A DNA stretch of 11,996 bases. Origin: Actinomycetota bacterium. Its GTDB lineage: Bacteria > Actinomycetota > Thermoleophilia > Solirubrobacterales > Thermoleophilaceae. The stretch spans positions 1 through 11,996 of the forward strand of contig VAWV01000121.1 of the NCBI GenBank assembly GCA_005883295.1, in the 5' to 3' direction. The translations under genes were made by a program, and so were the position numbers. Shown piece by piece: positions 1 to 6,485 of this stretch; positions within the stretch are counted from its first letter, which is position 1, and each line of letters starts with the position of its first letter. Below the pieces are notes generated by a model, which was not told the DNA's origin, did no database searches, and worked only from the letters and a program-made list of their open reading frames with translations.

Positions 1-109
1 GACGCGTCTCGTCGGAGAGCAGACCGAGGCCCCTGGCGAGCATCAGCTTGTCGCCCGGGCGGATGCGCCTGATCACTACCCGGGTCCCGTCGGCGGTCCT
101 CACCAGCAT
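1..109 (-). CDS. GNAT-family N-acetyltransferase, N-terminal fragment (runs off left edge)
   Basis: Only the first 36 residues are in the window, read leftward from an ATG at 109-107. The peptide begins MLVRTADGTRVVIRRIRPGD and continues KLMLARGLGLLSDETR. The pattern 'DGT-V-IR-IRP-DK--LARG---LS-ETR' is the usual opening of bacterial GNAT acetyltransferases (first beta strand and helix), which transfer an acetyl group from acetyl-CoA to an amine. The acetyl-CoA binding motif lies beyond the edge, so substrate and catalytic integrity cannot be judged. There is no clear Shine-Dalgarno sequence, and a -10-like TACTCT lies 9 bases upstream, so a very short leader is plausible. It diverges from the beta-helix gene that starts at 244. 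The family call rests on recognition of the N-terminal pattern alone. Confidence 0.6.
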   Translation of the reverse strand, partial: MLVRTADGTRVVIRRIRPGDKLMLARGLGLLSDETR

Positions 110-111
110 GC

Positions 112-126
112 CTTACGAAGAGTAAG
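112..126. repeat. Small inverted repeat before the GNAT start
   Basis: CTTAC (112-116) and GTAAG (122-126) are exact inverted copies around the 5-base centre GAAGA. The repeat lies just upstream of the GNAT ATG and overlaps the putative -10 element at 119-124, a position suited to an operator. It is only 5 bp per arm, so chance is a serious alternative. A second 5-bp inverted repeat, TTCCG/CGGAA, lies at 153-167 in the same divergent region. Confidence 0.25.
119..124 (-). promoter_or_regulatory. Possible -10 element for the GNAT gene
   Basis: On the minus strand bases 124-119 read TACTCT, which fits the actinobacterial -10 pattern TANNNT. It ends 9 bases before the ATG, so transcription would start about 2-3 bases upstream of the start codon. 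No convincing -35 element is seen. This is inference from pattern and spacing only. Confidence 0.3.
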
Positions 127-232
127 CCTTGATTAGCGGCGGCATGTGTGTTTTCCGTCACGCGGAACCGCAACCTTCCGACCCCCGCGTGTCATACCCT
201 GCGCGGCCAGCTGAAGCCACACGGACAGTGAC

Positions 233-237
233 GGAGG
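233..237 (+). promoter_or_regulatory. Ribosome binding site deciding the GTG start at 244
   Basis: GGAGG at 233-237 lies 6 bases before GTG 244-246. It is one of only two strong Shine-Dalgarno sequences in the window and supports this GTG start for the beta-helix protein. A weak -10-like TACCCT (195-200) lies further upstream without a clear -35. Confidence 0.7.
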
Positions 238-243
238 CGTTGA

Positions 244-1302
244 GTGGCGGTAGCGAAGTTGGGGATCGTCGCCACGGTTGTCGCCGCATCGCTCTGGGCA
301 GGGGCGTCGGTGACGTACCGATTTGGGGGCAGCCACGCAAGTGGCGGAGTAGCGCTCGGTGCGCAGCCGAGCGGTCCGCGCATGTTTGAAGCTGCGTACA
401 GGGCGTGCAATCGCTACGCGGCTCCCTGGGGGTCGAAGCACGGCAACGGCTCGCGAGCCCACCCGGTGCGCGGTCCCTACCGGCTGGTGCGGATGCTGAG
501 GACCGGCCAGACCGGCTGCCTGCGCGCGGGGACCTACCACCAGACGCAAACGACCGTCAGGCGCCGCGACGTGACGCTCCAGAGCGCACGCGGTGAGCGC
601 GCCACCCTGCGCGGCCGCATCGTGCTGCAGGGGCGCGGGGACCGGGTCATGGGCATGAGGCTCGACGGCAGCTACGGGCCGCGCTGCGGCGGCAGCTCCT
701 GCGGGACCCTTCCAAGCCCGACGATCAACGCACCGGACGTGGTGATCGCCCTCGATGACAACGGGCAGCGCCCCGACCGCTTCAAGGTCTGGGCCAACCG
801 CATCCACGACTGCGGGCGCAGGCCGCACACCGAGCACGACCACGGGATCTACGTGGCCGACGGCAGCGGCGGCGAGATCGTCGACAACGTGGTGTACGAC
901 AACGCGGACCGCGGCATCCAACTCTACCCCGACGCGCACGGGACCCTGGTGCTCCACAACACCGTGGACGGGAACGGCAGCGGCGTGGTCTATTCGGAGC
1001 GGAGCTCGGGCAACCAGGTCCGGGACAACATCTTCACCAACTCGGTCGTGCGCTGGAACGCCGAGACCTTCAACCTCTACGGGCACGGAAACCTCTTCGC
1101 CGGCAACTGCGTGCGAGCCGGCAACCGGAATCGCGAGTACAACGAGCACGGGGGGGTGGCGCTGTCACCGATGGTGTCCCAGCACGGCAACCACCGCGCG
1201 CGCGGCGGCGTCTACTTCAGCCGGCGCGCCGGCGACTTCAGGATCCACCGGGGCAACTCCTGCGCCGGGAAGGGCGCGCCCGACTGGGTCGCGGCGCCCT
1301 GA
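244..1302 (+). CDS. Secreted right-handed parallel beta-helix protein
   Basis: This is a 352-residue protein starting at a GTG with a good GGAGG. Residues 1-24 form a signal peptide or membrane anchor: a short basic start, then a hydrophobic stretch (about 6-22) with a possible cleavage near 'AGA-SV'. From about residue 105 the chain shows short strand/turn repeats with N and G at the turns ('IVDNVVYDNADRGIQL', 'LVLHNTVDGNGSGVVY', 'QVRDNIFTN'). This is typical of the pectate-lyase-like/NosD beta-helix fold, which commonly binds or cleaves polysaccharide. The segment around Cys55 and 'GQTGCLRAGTY' (about 88-98) matches the opening of beta-helix proteins common in Solirubrobacterales. Cys55, 92, 148, 153, 190, 289 and 340 could form disulfides outside the cell. 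No catalytic residues can be assigned, and a structural rather than enzymatic role is equally possible. It is convergent with the DUF3052 gene, 24 bases away. Confidence 0.75.
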   Translation: MAVAKLGIVATVVAASLWAGASVTYRFGGSHASGGVALGAQPSGPRMFEAAYRACNRYAAPWGSKHGNGSRAHPVRGPYRLVRMLRTGQTGCLRAGTYHQTQTTVRRRDVTLQSARGERATLRGRIVLQGRGDRVMGMRLDGSYGPRCGGSSCGTLPSPTINAPDVVIALDDNGQRPDRFKVWANRIHDCGRRPHTEHDHGIYVADGSGGEIVDNVVYDNADRGIQLYPDAHGTLVLHNTVDGNGSGVVYSERSSGNQVRDNIFTNSVVRWNAETFNLYGHGNLFAGNCVRAGNRNREYNEHGGVALSPMVSQHGNHRARGGVYFSRRAGDFRIHRGNSCAGKGAPDWVAAP

Positions 1303-1314
1303 GGCGACCGCCTC
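1301..1314. terminator. Weak hairpin between convergent genes
   Basis: GAGGC (1301-1305), loop GACC, GCCTC (1310-1314) forms a perfect 5-bp GC-rich stem. It begins within the stop codon of the beta-helix gene and lies between two convergent genes. There is no U-tract on either strand. It could be a weak bidirectional terminator, but its short length makes chance possible. Confidence 0.3.
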
Positions 1315-1326
1315 GCCGCCGCGCGG

Positions 1327-1782
1327 CTAGCGCGACACGGCGCCGGCCGCGGCCTTCGACCCGTCGCCCTTGCCAGCCTTCTTCCGCAGCGCCCGCGGGA
1401 CCACGAACCTGATCCCAGAGCGGTCCTCGTCGATCGAGCAGGTCTTGTTGTCGATCAGCCCGCGCTTCTTGGCCCCCGGGACCAGCAGCATCTGGTTGAT
1501 GTAGGTCTCGTGCCCGCGCTTGTGGGTGATCAGCCAGAGGTAGCCCGTGTCGCGGATGCGCGGGCGGTAACGGTCAAGGACGTCCTCGGCCTCGTCGATC
1601 GACATCACCAGGACGATGGCGCCGTCAAGCTCGCCCGAGCGGACCAGGCCGCGACCGGACACTTCCTTGACGTCGCGCCGGAGGCCCGGGCCGACGTCGC
1701 CCACGACCTCCACTCGATCTCCGCGCCGGACGCCCAGCTTCTGGACGGCGGTGCGGTGGCTGTAGTCGGTATCGGTGGCCAT
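1327..1782 (-). CDS. DUF3052 family protein
   Basis: This 151-residue protein starts at the ATG at 1782-1780 with MATDTDYSHRTAVQKLGV, a characteristic DUF3052 opening. The middle part carries 'LDGAIVLVMS' and 'GYLWLITHKRG'. The end shows the family signature 'GLIDNKTCSIDEDRSGIRFVVPRA' (about 108-131, with N112, K113 and C115), followed by a basic, alanine-rich tail. No signal peptide or membrane segment is seen, so it is probably cytoplasmic. The family is widespread in Actinobacteria but its function is unknown, and I do not assign one. The reading frame continues far upstream of this ATG, but that part is antisense to dapA and looks non-coding. It diverges from dapA, sharing an 82-base region, and there is no clear Shine-Dalgarno sequence. 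Confidence 0.85.
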   Translation of the reverse strand: MATDTDYSHRTAVQKLGVRRGDRVEVVGDVGPGLRRDVKEVSGRGLVRSGELDGAIVLVMSIDEAEDVLDRYRPRIRDTGYLWLITHKRGHETYINQMLLVPGAKKRGLIDNKTCSIDEDRSGIRFVVPRALRKKAGKGDGSKAAAGAVSR

Positions 1783-1794
1783 ATCGGGCCCCGA

Positions 1795-1800
1795 ATTATG
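1795..1800 (-). promoter_or_regulatory. Possible -10 element for the DUF3052 gene
   Basis: The minus strand reads CATAAT at 1800-1795, one mismatch from TATAAT, in an AT-rich patch of an otherwise GC-rich region. It ends 12 bases before the ATG at 1782, implying a leader of about 5 bases. No good -35 hexamer is seen at the expected distance. Confidence 0.4.
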
Positions 1801-1849
1801 ACGCGTGCGCCATCCATCCCGTGCAGGCTTGCGCCGCCTACACGCGCGG

Positions 1850-1855
1850 TAAGCT
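1850..1855 (+). promoter_or_regulatory. Possible -10 element for dapA
   Basis: TAAGCT fits TANNNT and ends 9 bases before ATG 1865. A weak -35 candidate TTGCGC (1829-1834) lies 15 bases upstream. No Shine-Dalgarno sequence precedes ATG 1865, so a nearly leaderless transcript would be consistent. Confidence 0.35.
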
Positions 1856-1864
1856 CGGCCCCAC

Positions 1865-2646
1865 ATGCCGATCGGAGGCGTACTCACGGCGATGGTCACG
1901 GCTCGGACGGGCTGGTGCTGGCCGGGACCACAGGCGAGGGCTCCACGCTCACCGACGAGGAGAAGATCCGGCTCTGGGAGCTCGCCGTTTCCGAGGTGGG
2001 CGACGAGGCGTACCTGATCGCCGGGACCGGGTCCAACGACACCGCCCACTCGGTCCACCTGACCGAGAAGGCCACCGAGGTGGGGGTGGATGCCCACCTG
2101 GTCGTCTGCCCCTACTACAACAAGCCCAACCGGCTGGGCCTGATCGGCCACTACCACGCGATCGCGCGGGCCACCGACAAGCCGGTGATCCTCTACAACA
2201 TCCCGTCGCGCTGCGTGGTCGACATGGACAACGACCTGCTGCGCGAGCTGGGTCAAGTCGAGAACATCGCGGCCGTGAAGCAGGCCCGCTACGAGAACGT
2301 GGAGCCGATCGAGGGCCTCGACCTCCTGGCCGGCAACGACGACATGCTTGCGCGCGTCATCGACATGGGGGGCACGGGCGGGATCCTGGTCTCCAGCCAC
2401 CTGATCGGCCGCGAGATGCGCCGCATCATCGACGAGCCCGAGTCCCGCCACGAGATCCACGACGCGTGGAAGGACCTGTTCAAGGCAATGTTCATCACCT
2501 CGAGCCCCACCCCGGTCAAGGCGGCGCTGAACATGATCGGGGTCGAGGTGGGTGGTCTGCGGCTGCCGATGGTGGAGGCGTCGGAGGAGGAGAAGGGCGT
2601 CATCCGCGAGGTCCTCCAGCGCCTCGGCGTACTCCAGCTGTCTTGA
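1865..2646 (+). pseudogene. dapA: 4-hydroxy-tetrahydrodipicolinate synthase, broken by a small deletion near the start
   Basis: DapA condenses pyruvate with aspartate semialdehyde, the first committed step to diaminopimelate and lysine. The normal N-terminus is visible from ATG 1865 (MPIGGVLTAMVT). At about 1897-1900 the sequence jumps directly to 'HGSDGLVLAGTTGEG' in another frame. Some 22 residues (about 67-70 bases) that normally lie between are missing. Read from ATG 1865, translation ends at TGA 2015-2017 after 50 codons. The remaining 3' part (to TGA 2644-2646) is intact and well conserved. It includes the GTTGEG pocket, PYYNKP, the catalytic Tyr and Arg in YNIPSR, the Schiff-base Lys in AAVKQ, and GGTGGILVSS. 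An alternative in-frame ATG at 1798 would give a foreign N-terminus of about 34 residues, and a GTG at 1915 would lose the first beta strand. The family identity is firm. Whether this is a real lesion or an assembly error cannot be told from one sequence. Confidence 0.75.
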
Positions 2647-4316
2647 GCTCGACCCTGCGCGTGCTCCCGCTCGGGGGGCGTGGGGGGATCGGAAAGAACA
2701 TGACGGTCGTGGAGTACGACGGCCGGATCGTGGTGGTGGACACCGGGCTGATGTTCCCGGCACCGGACCAGCTCGGGATCGACCTGGTGCTCCCCGACTT
2801 CGCGTACCTGCGCGAGCGCGCCGCCGACGTCGACGCGGTCATCCTCACCCACGGCCACGAGGACCACGTAGGAGCGCTGCCGTACGTGCTGCGCGAGCTC
2901 GCGCCGACACGCGTCCCGCCGGTCTACGGCGGCCCGCTCACCGTCGAGCTGGTGCGCTCCAAGCTCGACGAGCACCGGCTGGGGGAGGTGGCCGACCTGA
3001 ACCAGGTGGCTCCCGGCGAGCCGTTCGACGCCGGGCCGTTCACGATCGAGACGATCCGGCTATCGCACTCGATCCCCGATTCCTGCGGCGTGGCGCTCAG
3101 CTGCGACCTGGGCACGGTGCTCGTCACGGGCGACTACAAGTTCGACCAGACCCCGGTGGACGGCGAGCCGGCCGACATGGCCCGCCTCGCGGAGCTGGGA
3201 CGCGACGGGCTGCTGCTCCTGTGCGGCGACTCCACGAACGTCGACCGCCTGGGCATGGCCCCCTCGGAATCCAGCGTGGGGCCCCACCTCGAGGAGGCGT
3301 TCGCCCGCTGCGACGGCCGGATCGTGGTCACCTGCTTCGCCTCCAACATCCACCGGGTGCAGCAGGTGGTGGACGCCGCCGCCACCCTGGGGCGGAAGGT
3401 GTCGCTGGTCGGGCGGTCGATGCGCAAGAACGTGAACATCGGCCGCAACCTGGGGCACATCGCGATCCCCGAGGGGATGCTCGTGGGCGTCAAGGAGATC
3501 GAGGACTTCCCGGACCACAAGCTCGTCGTGATCTCAACGGGCAGCCAGGGCGAGCCGCTCTCGGCGCTGCGCCGGATGGCGCACGGCGACCACCCCAACG
3601 TCGACCTCCACGCCGGCGACACCGTGATCTTCTCCGCGACGCCCATCCCCGGCAACGAGCGGGCGGTGAACGAGACGATCAACCGCATCTACCAGCTCGG
3701 CGCGAACGTGGTCACTGCCCGCGACGCCCCCATCCACGCCTCCGGCCACGGCTATGCGGAGGAGCTCAAGCTGATGATCAACCTCACCGCGCCCCGGTAC
3801 GTCATGCCCTTCCACGGCGACCACCGCCGCATGCGCCTGCACGGGGACCTGGCCGAGTCCGTCGGCGTGGCGGCCGAGGACGTCTTCCGCGCGGCGAACG
3901 GGCTGCCGCTGGAGGTCGACTCCCGCGGCGCCCGGATAGGCGAGCGGGAGCACGCGGGGATGATCTTCGTGGACGGGCTCGACGTGGGCGACGTGGAGGA
4001 TGTTGCCCTGCGCGATCGCCGGATGCTGTCGGCGGACGGGATCTTCATCGTGGTGGCAACCGTGTCGGAGGAGGACGGCAGCTCGGTTGCGCCTCCGGAG
4101 CTGATCTTCCGCGGTGTCCCCTTCCTCGAGGGGGCGGCCGACGAGCTCCTCGACGAGCTCAGGGATGCCGTCGAGGCGTCGCTGGCGCGGTCGGCGGAGG
4201 AGGAGATCCGCGAGATCTCGCTGCTACAGGAGAACCTGCACGACGACGTCGCGCGGTTCGTCTACGACCGGCTCAAGCGCCGGCCGATGGTGTTGCCGGT
4301 GGTCGTAGAGGTCTGA
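2643..4316 (+). CDS. rnj: Ribonuclease J
   Basis: This 557-residue protein, the usual length for the family, is a metallo-beta-lactamase/beta-CASP nuclease. Such enzymes act in the cytoplasm in rRNA and mRNA processing and decay, with 5'-3' exonuclease and endonuclease activity. Visible metal ligands are the HGHEDH motif (His70, His72, Asp74, His75), His142 in SHSIPD and Asp164 in TGDYKFD. Beta-CASP elements are CGDSTN (194-199), GRSMRKN (257-263), STGSQGE (298-304), HASGHG (366-371) and His391 in PFHGDHR. The C-terminal domain (about 455-557) is present. I chose TTG 2643 because the conserved start 'LRVLPLGGRGGIGKNM' follows directly. This TTG overlaps the dapA stop (TTGA) and has no Shine-Dalgarno sequence, suggesting translational coupling to dapA. 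The last 44 bases overlap the kinase gene on the other strand. Confidence 0.95.
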   Translation: MSSTLRVLPLGGRGGIGKNMTVVEYDGRIVVVDTGLMFPAPDQLGIDLVLPDFAYLRERAADVDAVILTHGHEDHVGALPYVLRELAPTRVPPVYGGPLTVELVRSKLDEHRLGEVADLNQVAPGEPFDAGPFTIETIRLSHSIPDSCGVALSCDLGTVLVTGDYKFDQTPVDGEPADMARLAELGRDGLLLLCGDSTNVDRLGMAPSESSVGPHLEEAFARCDGRIVVTCFASNIHRVQQVVDAAATLGRKVSLVGRSMRKNVNIGRNLGHIAIPEGMLVGVKEIEDFPDHKLVVISTGSQGEPLSALRRMAHGDHPNVDLHAGDTVIFSATPIPGNERAVNETINRIYQLGANVVTARDAPIHASGHGYAEELKLMINLTAPRYVMPFHGDHRRMRLHGDLAESVGVAAEDVFRAANGLPLEVDSRGARIGEREHAGMIFVDGLDVGDVEDVALRDRRMLSADGIFIVVATVSEEDGSSVAPPELIFRGVPFLEGAADELLDELRDAVEASLARSAEEEIREISLLQENLHDDVARFVYDRLKRRPMVLPVVVEV

Positions 4317-5706
4317 CGTCCGGCGTCCTCGCGGACCGCTCCACCGGCAGGCGCACCGTGAAGCGCGAGCCGCCGGCCTCGCTCGAATCCAGCTCGACGG
4401 TACCGCCGTGGCGCTCCGCGACGGCCCGCACGATCGCCAGTCCCAGGCCGCTTCCGCCGCCGGCGCGCTCGCCGTGCCCGCGCACGAAGCGCTCGAAGAT
4501 CCGGTCGCGGAGCTCGCCCGAGATCCCGGGGCCCGCGTCTGAGACCTCGAGAACCGCGGCCGCATCGTCGCTTCGCAGCCGGACCATCACCTCGGTCGCC
4601 GGCGGAGTGTGCACCAGCGCGTTCTCGATCAGGTTGGAGGCCAGCCGGTGCAGGTCGTCGGAGACCCCGTAGACGATCGATCCGCCACCGTTCCCGTTCG
4701 GCAGGTCGAGCGACAGTATGTGGCCGGCGGCGACTGGAGCGGCCTCGGCTGCCGCCTCGCTCACCACCGCCGCCAGGTCGACCTCCTCGCGCAGGCCCTC
4801 GCGGCCGGCATCCGCGCGGGCCAGCAGGAGCAGGTCGGCGACCAGGCGGCGCATGCGCCGCGACGACCGCAGCGCGGAGCCGGCCATCTCACGACCCTCG
4901 CCCTCGAGCTCTCCCTCGAGCAGCTCGAGGTTGGCGAGGATGCTGGTGAGCGGCGTCCGCAGCTCGTGCGAGGCGTCGGCCACGAACTCGCGCTGGCGCG
5001 CGAGCGCGCCCTCCGTTTCCGCACGAGCGTCATCGAGCGCCCGGAGCATGTCCTCGAGCGTGTTGGCCAGGTCGGCCACCTCGTCCTGGGCCTCGGGCTT
5101 GGGCAGCGCGACCCCCGGATCGCGGGTGCGCGCGATCTCACGGGACGCGCGGGTGAGGTTCGCGATCGGGCTCATCGCCCGCCGCGCTAGCGCGAGTCCC
5201 GCGAGGAACGCGAGCGCCGTGCCGCCGACCACGCCGATCGCGAGGAACAGGTCGATCCGCGCGATCGTGTGGTTGAGGCGGGCGAGCGGCTTGCCGTACT
5301 GCAGATAGCCGATGGTATGGCCACCGGGGCCCGGGATGGGCCGCGAGGCAACGCGGTACTCCCCGATGTTGTGGGTCCCCGCCCGGGGCAGTCCCAGCGA
5401 CGGCGACGAGGGCGGCATCTGGGTGACGCCGTAGGGGACCACGATCCGCACCACGGCCTGGCCCGCGGCCGCCGCCTTGAGCGCCTCCCTGTCACGGCTC
5501 GGAATCGGCCCGGTGAGCGACGGCGACACCAGGCGCTGCTGGAGGTCGGCCGCGGTCAGGTTCAGCTCGTCGTCAAACTCCGAGTGGACCTGCTTCGAGG
5601 CGAACAGCCCGATCACGACCGCGAACAGGGCGAGGATCGCGAACGTGAGCGTCGCCGAGATGAGCGCGAGGCGTATGCGGACTGGCAGCCGGCGGATTCG
5701 CCTCAT
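4273..5706 (-). CDS. Sensor histidine kinase, OmpR-partner type
   Basis: This 477-residue membrane kinase autophosphorylates in response to an external or envelope signal and passes phosphate to the regulator encoded just upstream. Transmembrane helices lie at about 12-35 and 152-174, flanking an extracytoplasmic sensor of about 115 residues. A HAMP linker follows (about 175-228). The dimerisation domain has FVADASHELRTPL with the phospho-acceptor His247. The ATPase domain shows the N box (SNLIENALVHT, Asn358 and Asn362), DAGPGI (390-395) and GSGLGLAIV (419-427). All key residues are present. The ATG overlaps the regulator's stop by 4 bases (5703-5706), indicating a co-translated pair. The 3' end overlaps the rnj 3' end. 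The domain order resembles MprB-like kinases, but the signal cannot be named from sequence. Confidence 0.93.
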   Translation of the reverse strand: MRRIRRLPVRIRLALISATLTFAILALFAVVIGLFASKQVHSEFDDELNLTAADLQQRLVSPSLTGPIPSRDREALKAAAAGQAVVRIVVPYGVTQMPPSSPSLGLPRAGTHNIGEYRVASRPIPGPGGHTIGYLQYGKPLARLNHTIARIDLFLAIGVVGGTALAFLAGLALARRAMSPIANLTRASREIARTRDPGVALPKPEAQDEVADLANTLEDMLRALDDARAETEGALARQREFVADASHELRTPLTSILANLELLEGELEGEGREMAGSALRSSRRMRRLVADLLLLARADAGREGLREEVDLAAVVSEAAAEAAPVAAGHILSLDLPNGNGGGSIVYGVSDDLHRLASNLIENALVHTPPATEVMVRLRSDDAAAVLEVSDAGPGISGELRDRIFERFVRGHGERAGGGSGLGLAIVRAVAERHGGTVELDSSEAGGSRFTVRLPVERSARTPDVRPLRPPATPSAGA

Positions 5707-6383
5707 GCAGCTCGCAGCACGTATCCCGCCCCGCGAACGGTGTGCAGCAGGCGCGGCTCCCCGCCGGCCTCGAGCTTGCGGCGCAGGTTCGACACGAAGA
5801 CGTCCACGGTGTTCGTCTCTGCAAAGGGAGCGTAGCCCCAGACGTCGTCGAGCAGGGACTCGCGGGACACCACGAGGCGCTCGTTTCGCATCAGGTACTC
5901 GAGGAGCTCGAACTCCCGTCCGGTGAGCTCGATGCTCCGATCGCCACGGGCGACCTCGCGGGTGTCCGGGTTCAGCCGCAGGTCACCGACCACGACGAAC
6001 GCGCTGCCGCGGGGCGGGCGGCGGCGCAGGAGCGCGCGCAGACGGGCGAGCAGCTCCTCGCGCTCGAAGGGCTTGACGAGGTAGTCGTCGGCGCCCGAGT
6101 CCAGTCCCTCCACCCGGGCGTCCAGCCCGTCGCGTGCGGTGAGCATGAGGATCGGCACGTCGCCCTCCTCGCGCAGCCGGCGGCAGACCTCGATCCCGTC
6201 GAGCCGGGGGAGGCCGAGGTCGAGGACCACGGCGTCCGGCTCGAACAGCGACGACTCGTCCAGTGCCTGAACGCCGTCGCCGGCGAGTCGCACCTCGTAG
6301 CCGTCGAGGCGCAGGGAACGGCGCAGGACCTCCGCGATGTCGCCGTCGTCCTCGACGACCAGCACCCGCGCCCTCTGGCTCAT
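5703..6383 (-). CDS. OmpR/PhoB-family response regulator
   Basis: This 226-residue DNA-binding regulator is phosphorylated by the adjacent kinase. The receiver domain (about 5-118) has the acidic pocket Glu11/Asp12/Asp13, phospho-acceptor Asp55 (VVLDLGLPRLDG), Thr82 and Lys104 (LVKPF). The winged-helix effector domain (about 128-225) has the typical ending FVSNLRRKLE ... LHTVRGAGYVLR. I prefer ATG 6383 (MSQRARVLVVEDD) over a TTG at 6404, because the receiver domain normally starts here and a -10-like element lies between the two. The receiver resembles MprA-type regulators of actinobacteria. Autoregulation is plausible but not shown, and the promoter region is shared with ftsK. Confidence 0.94.
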   Translation of the reverse strand: MSQRARVLVVEDDGDIAEVLRRSLRLDGYEVRLAGDGVQALDESSLFEPDAVVLDLGLPRLDGIEVCRRLREEGDVPILMLTARDGLDARVEGLDSGADDYLVKPFEREELLARLRALLRRRPPRGSAFVVVGDLRLNPDTREVARGDRSIELTGREFELLEYLMRNERLVVSRESLLDDVWGYAPFAETNTVDVFVSNLRRKLEAGGEPRLLHTVRGAGYVLRAA

Positions 6384-6390
6384 GGAAATG

Positions 6391-6396
6391 ATGTTA
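6391..6396 (-). promoter_or_regulatory. Probable -10 element for the two-component operon
   Basis: The minus strand reads TAACAT at 6396-6391, matching TANNNT, and it ends 7 bases before ATG 6383. With normal spacing the transcript would begin at or next to the ATG, that is, leaderless, and no Shine-Dalgarno sequence is present. If real, it rules out the upstream TTG 6404 as a start. No clear -35 is visible. Confidence 0.45.
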
Positions 6397-6417
6397 GGGC
6401 CCAATCGAGCCCGGCCC

Positions 6418-6443
6418 GGAACTTTTTAGCCCGCACTTAGGTG
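6418..6443 (+). promoter_or_regulatory. Possible ECF-sigma type promoter upstream of ftsK
   Basis: GGAAC at 6418-6422, followed by T-rich sequence, is spaced exactly 18 bases from GTG at 6441-6443. This resembles the GGAAC/T-N18-GTT promoters of stress ECF sigma factors in actinobacteria, with one mismatch in the -10. It would transcribe ftsK with a leader of some 30-40 bases to ATG 6486. A chance match is possible. Confidence 0.25.
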
Positions 6444-6485
6444 GCAGGGCCGCGGCGCGCGCCGTCGAAAACCGCTTGCGCAGCC

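Noticed and set aside
129..389. Small plus-strand frame of 86 codons at the left
   Set aside because: It overlaps the start of the beta-helix gene in another frame, lacks a ribosome site, and its composition looks random.
1798..1899. ATG 1798 as the true start of an intact dapA-like gene
   Set aside because: It gives about 34 residues with no DapA similarity, while the genuine DapA N-terminus is readable in another frame from ATG 1865. It remains possible as a rescue start, so it is noted in the dapA entry.
1821..2642. In-frame extension of rnj upstream to ATG 1821
   Set aside because: The 274 extra residues would be an out-of-frame reading of dapA. RNase J normally starts near the LRVLPLGG motif.
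1783..2763. Upstream extension of the DUF3052 frame on the minus strand
   Set aside because: The extension is antisense to dapA and rnj. The family's normal N-terminus starts exactly at the ATG at 1782, with a promoter-like hexamer before it.
2552..4672. Long plus-strand frame (706 codons) overlapping rnj
   Set aside because: It is an out-of-frame shadow of RNase J with biased Arg/Gly/Pro composition and no motifs. It also runs antisense through the kinase gene.
6384..6404. TTG 6404 as the start of the response regulator
   Set aside because: It adds seven residues before the normal receiver start, would lie upstream of the likely transcript start, and has no ribosome site.
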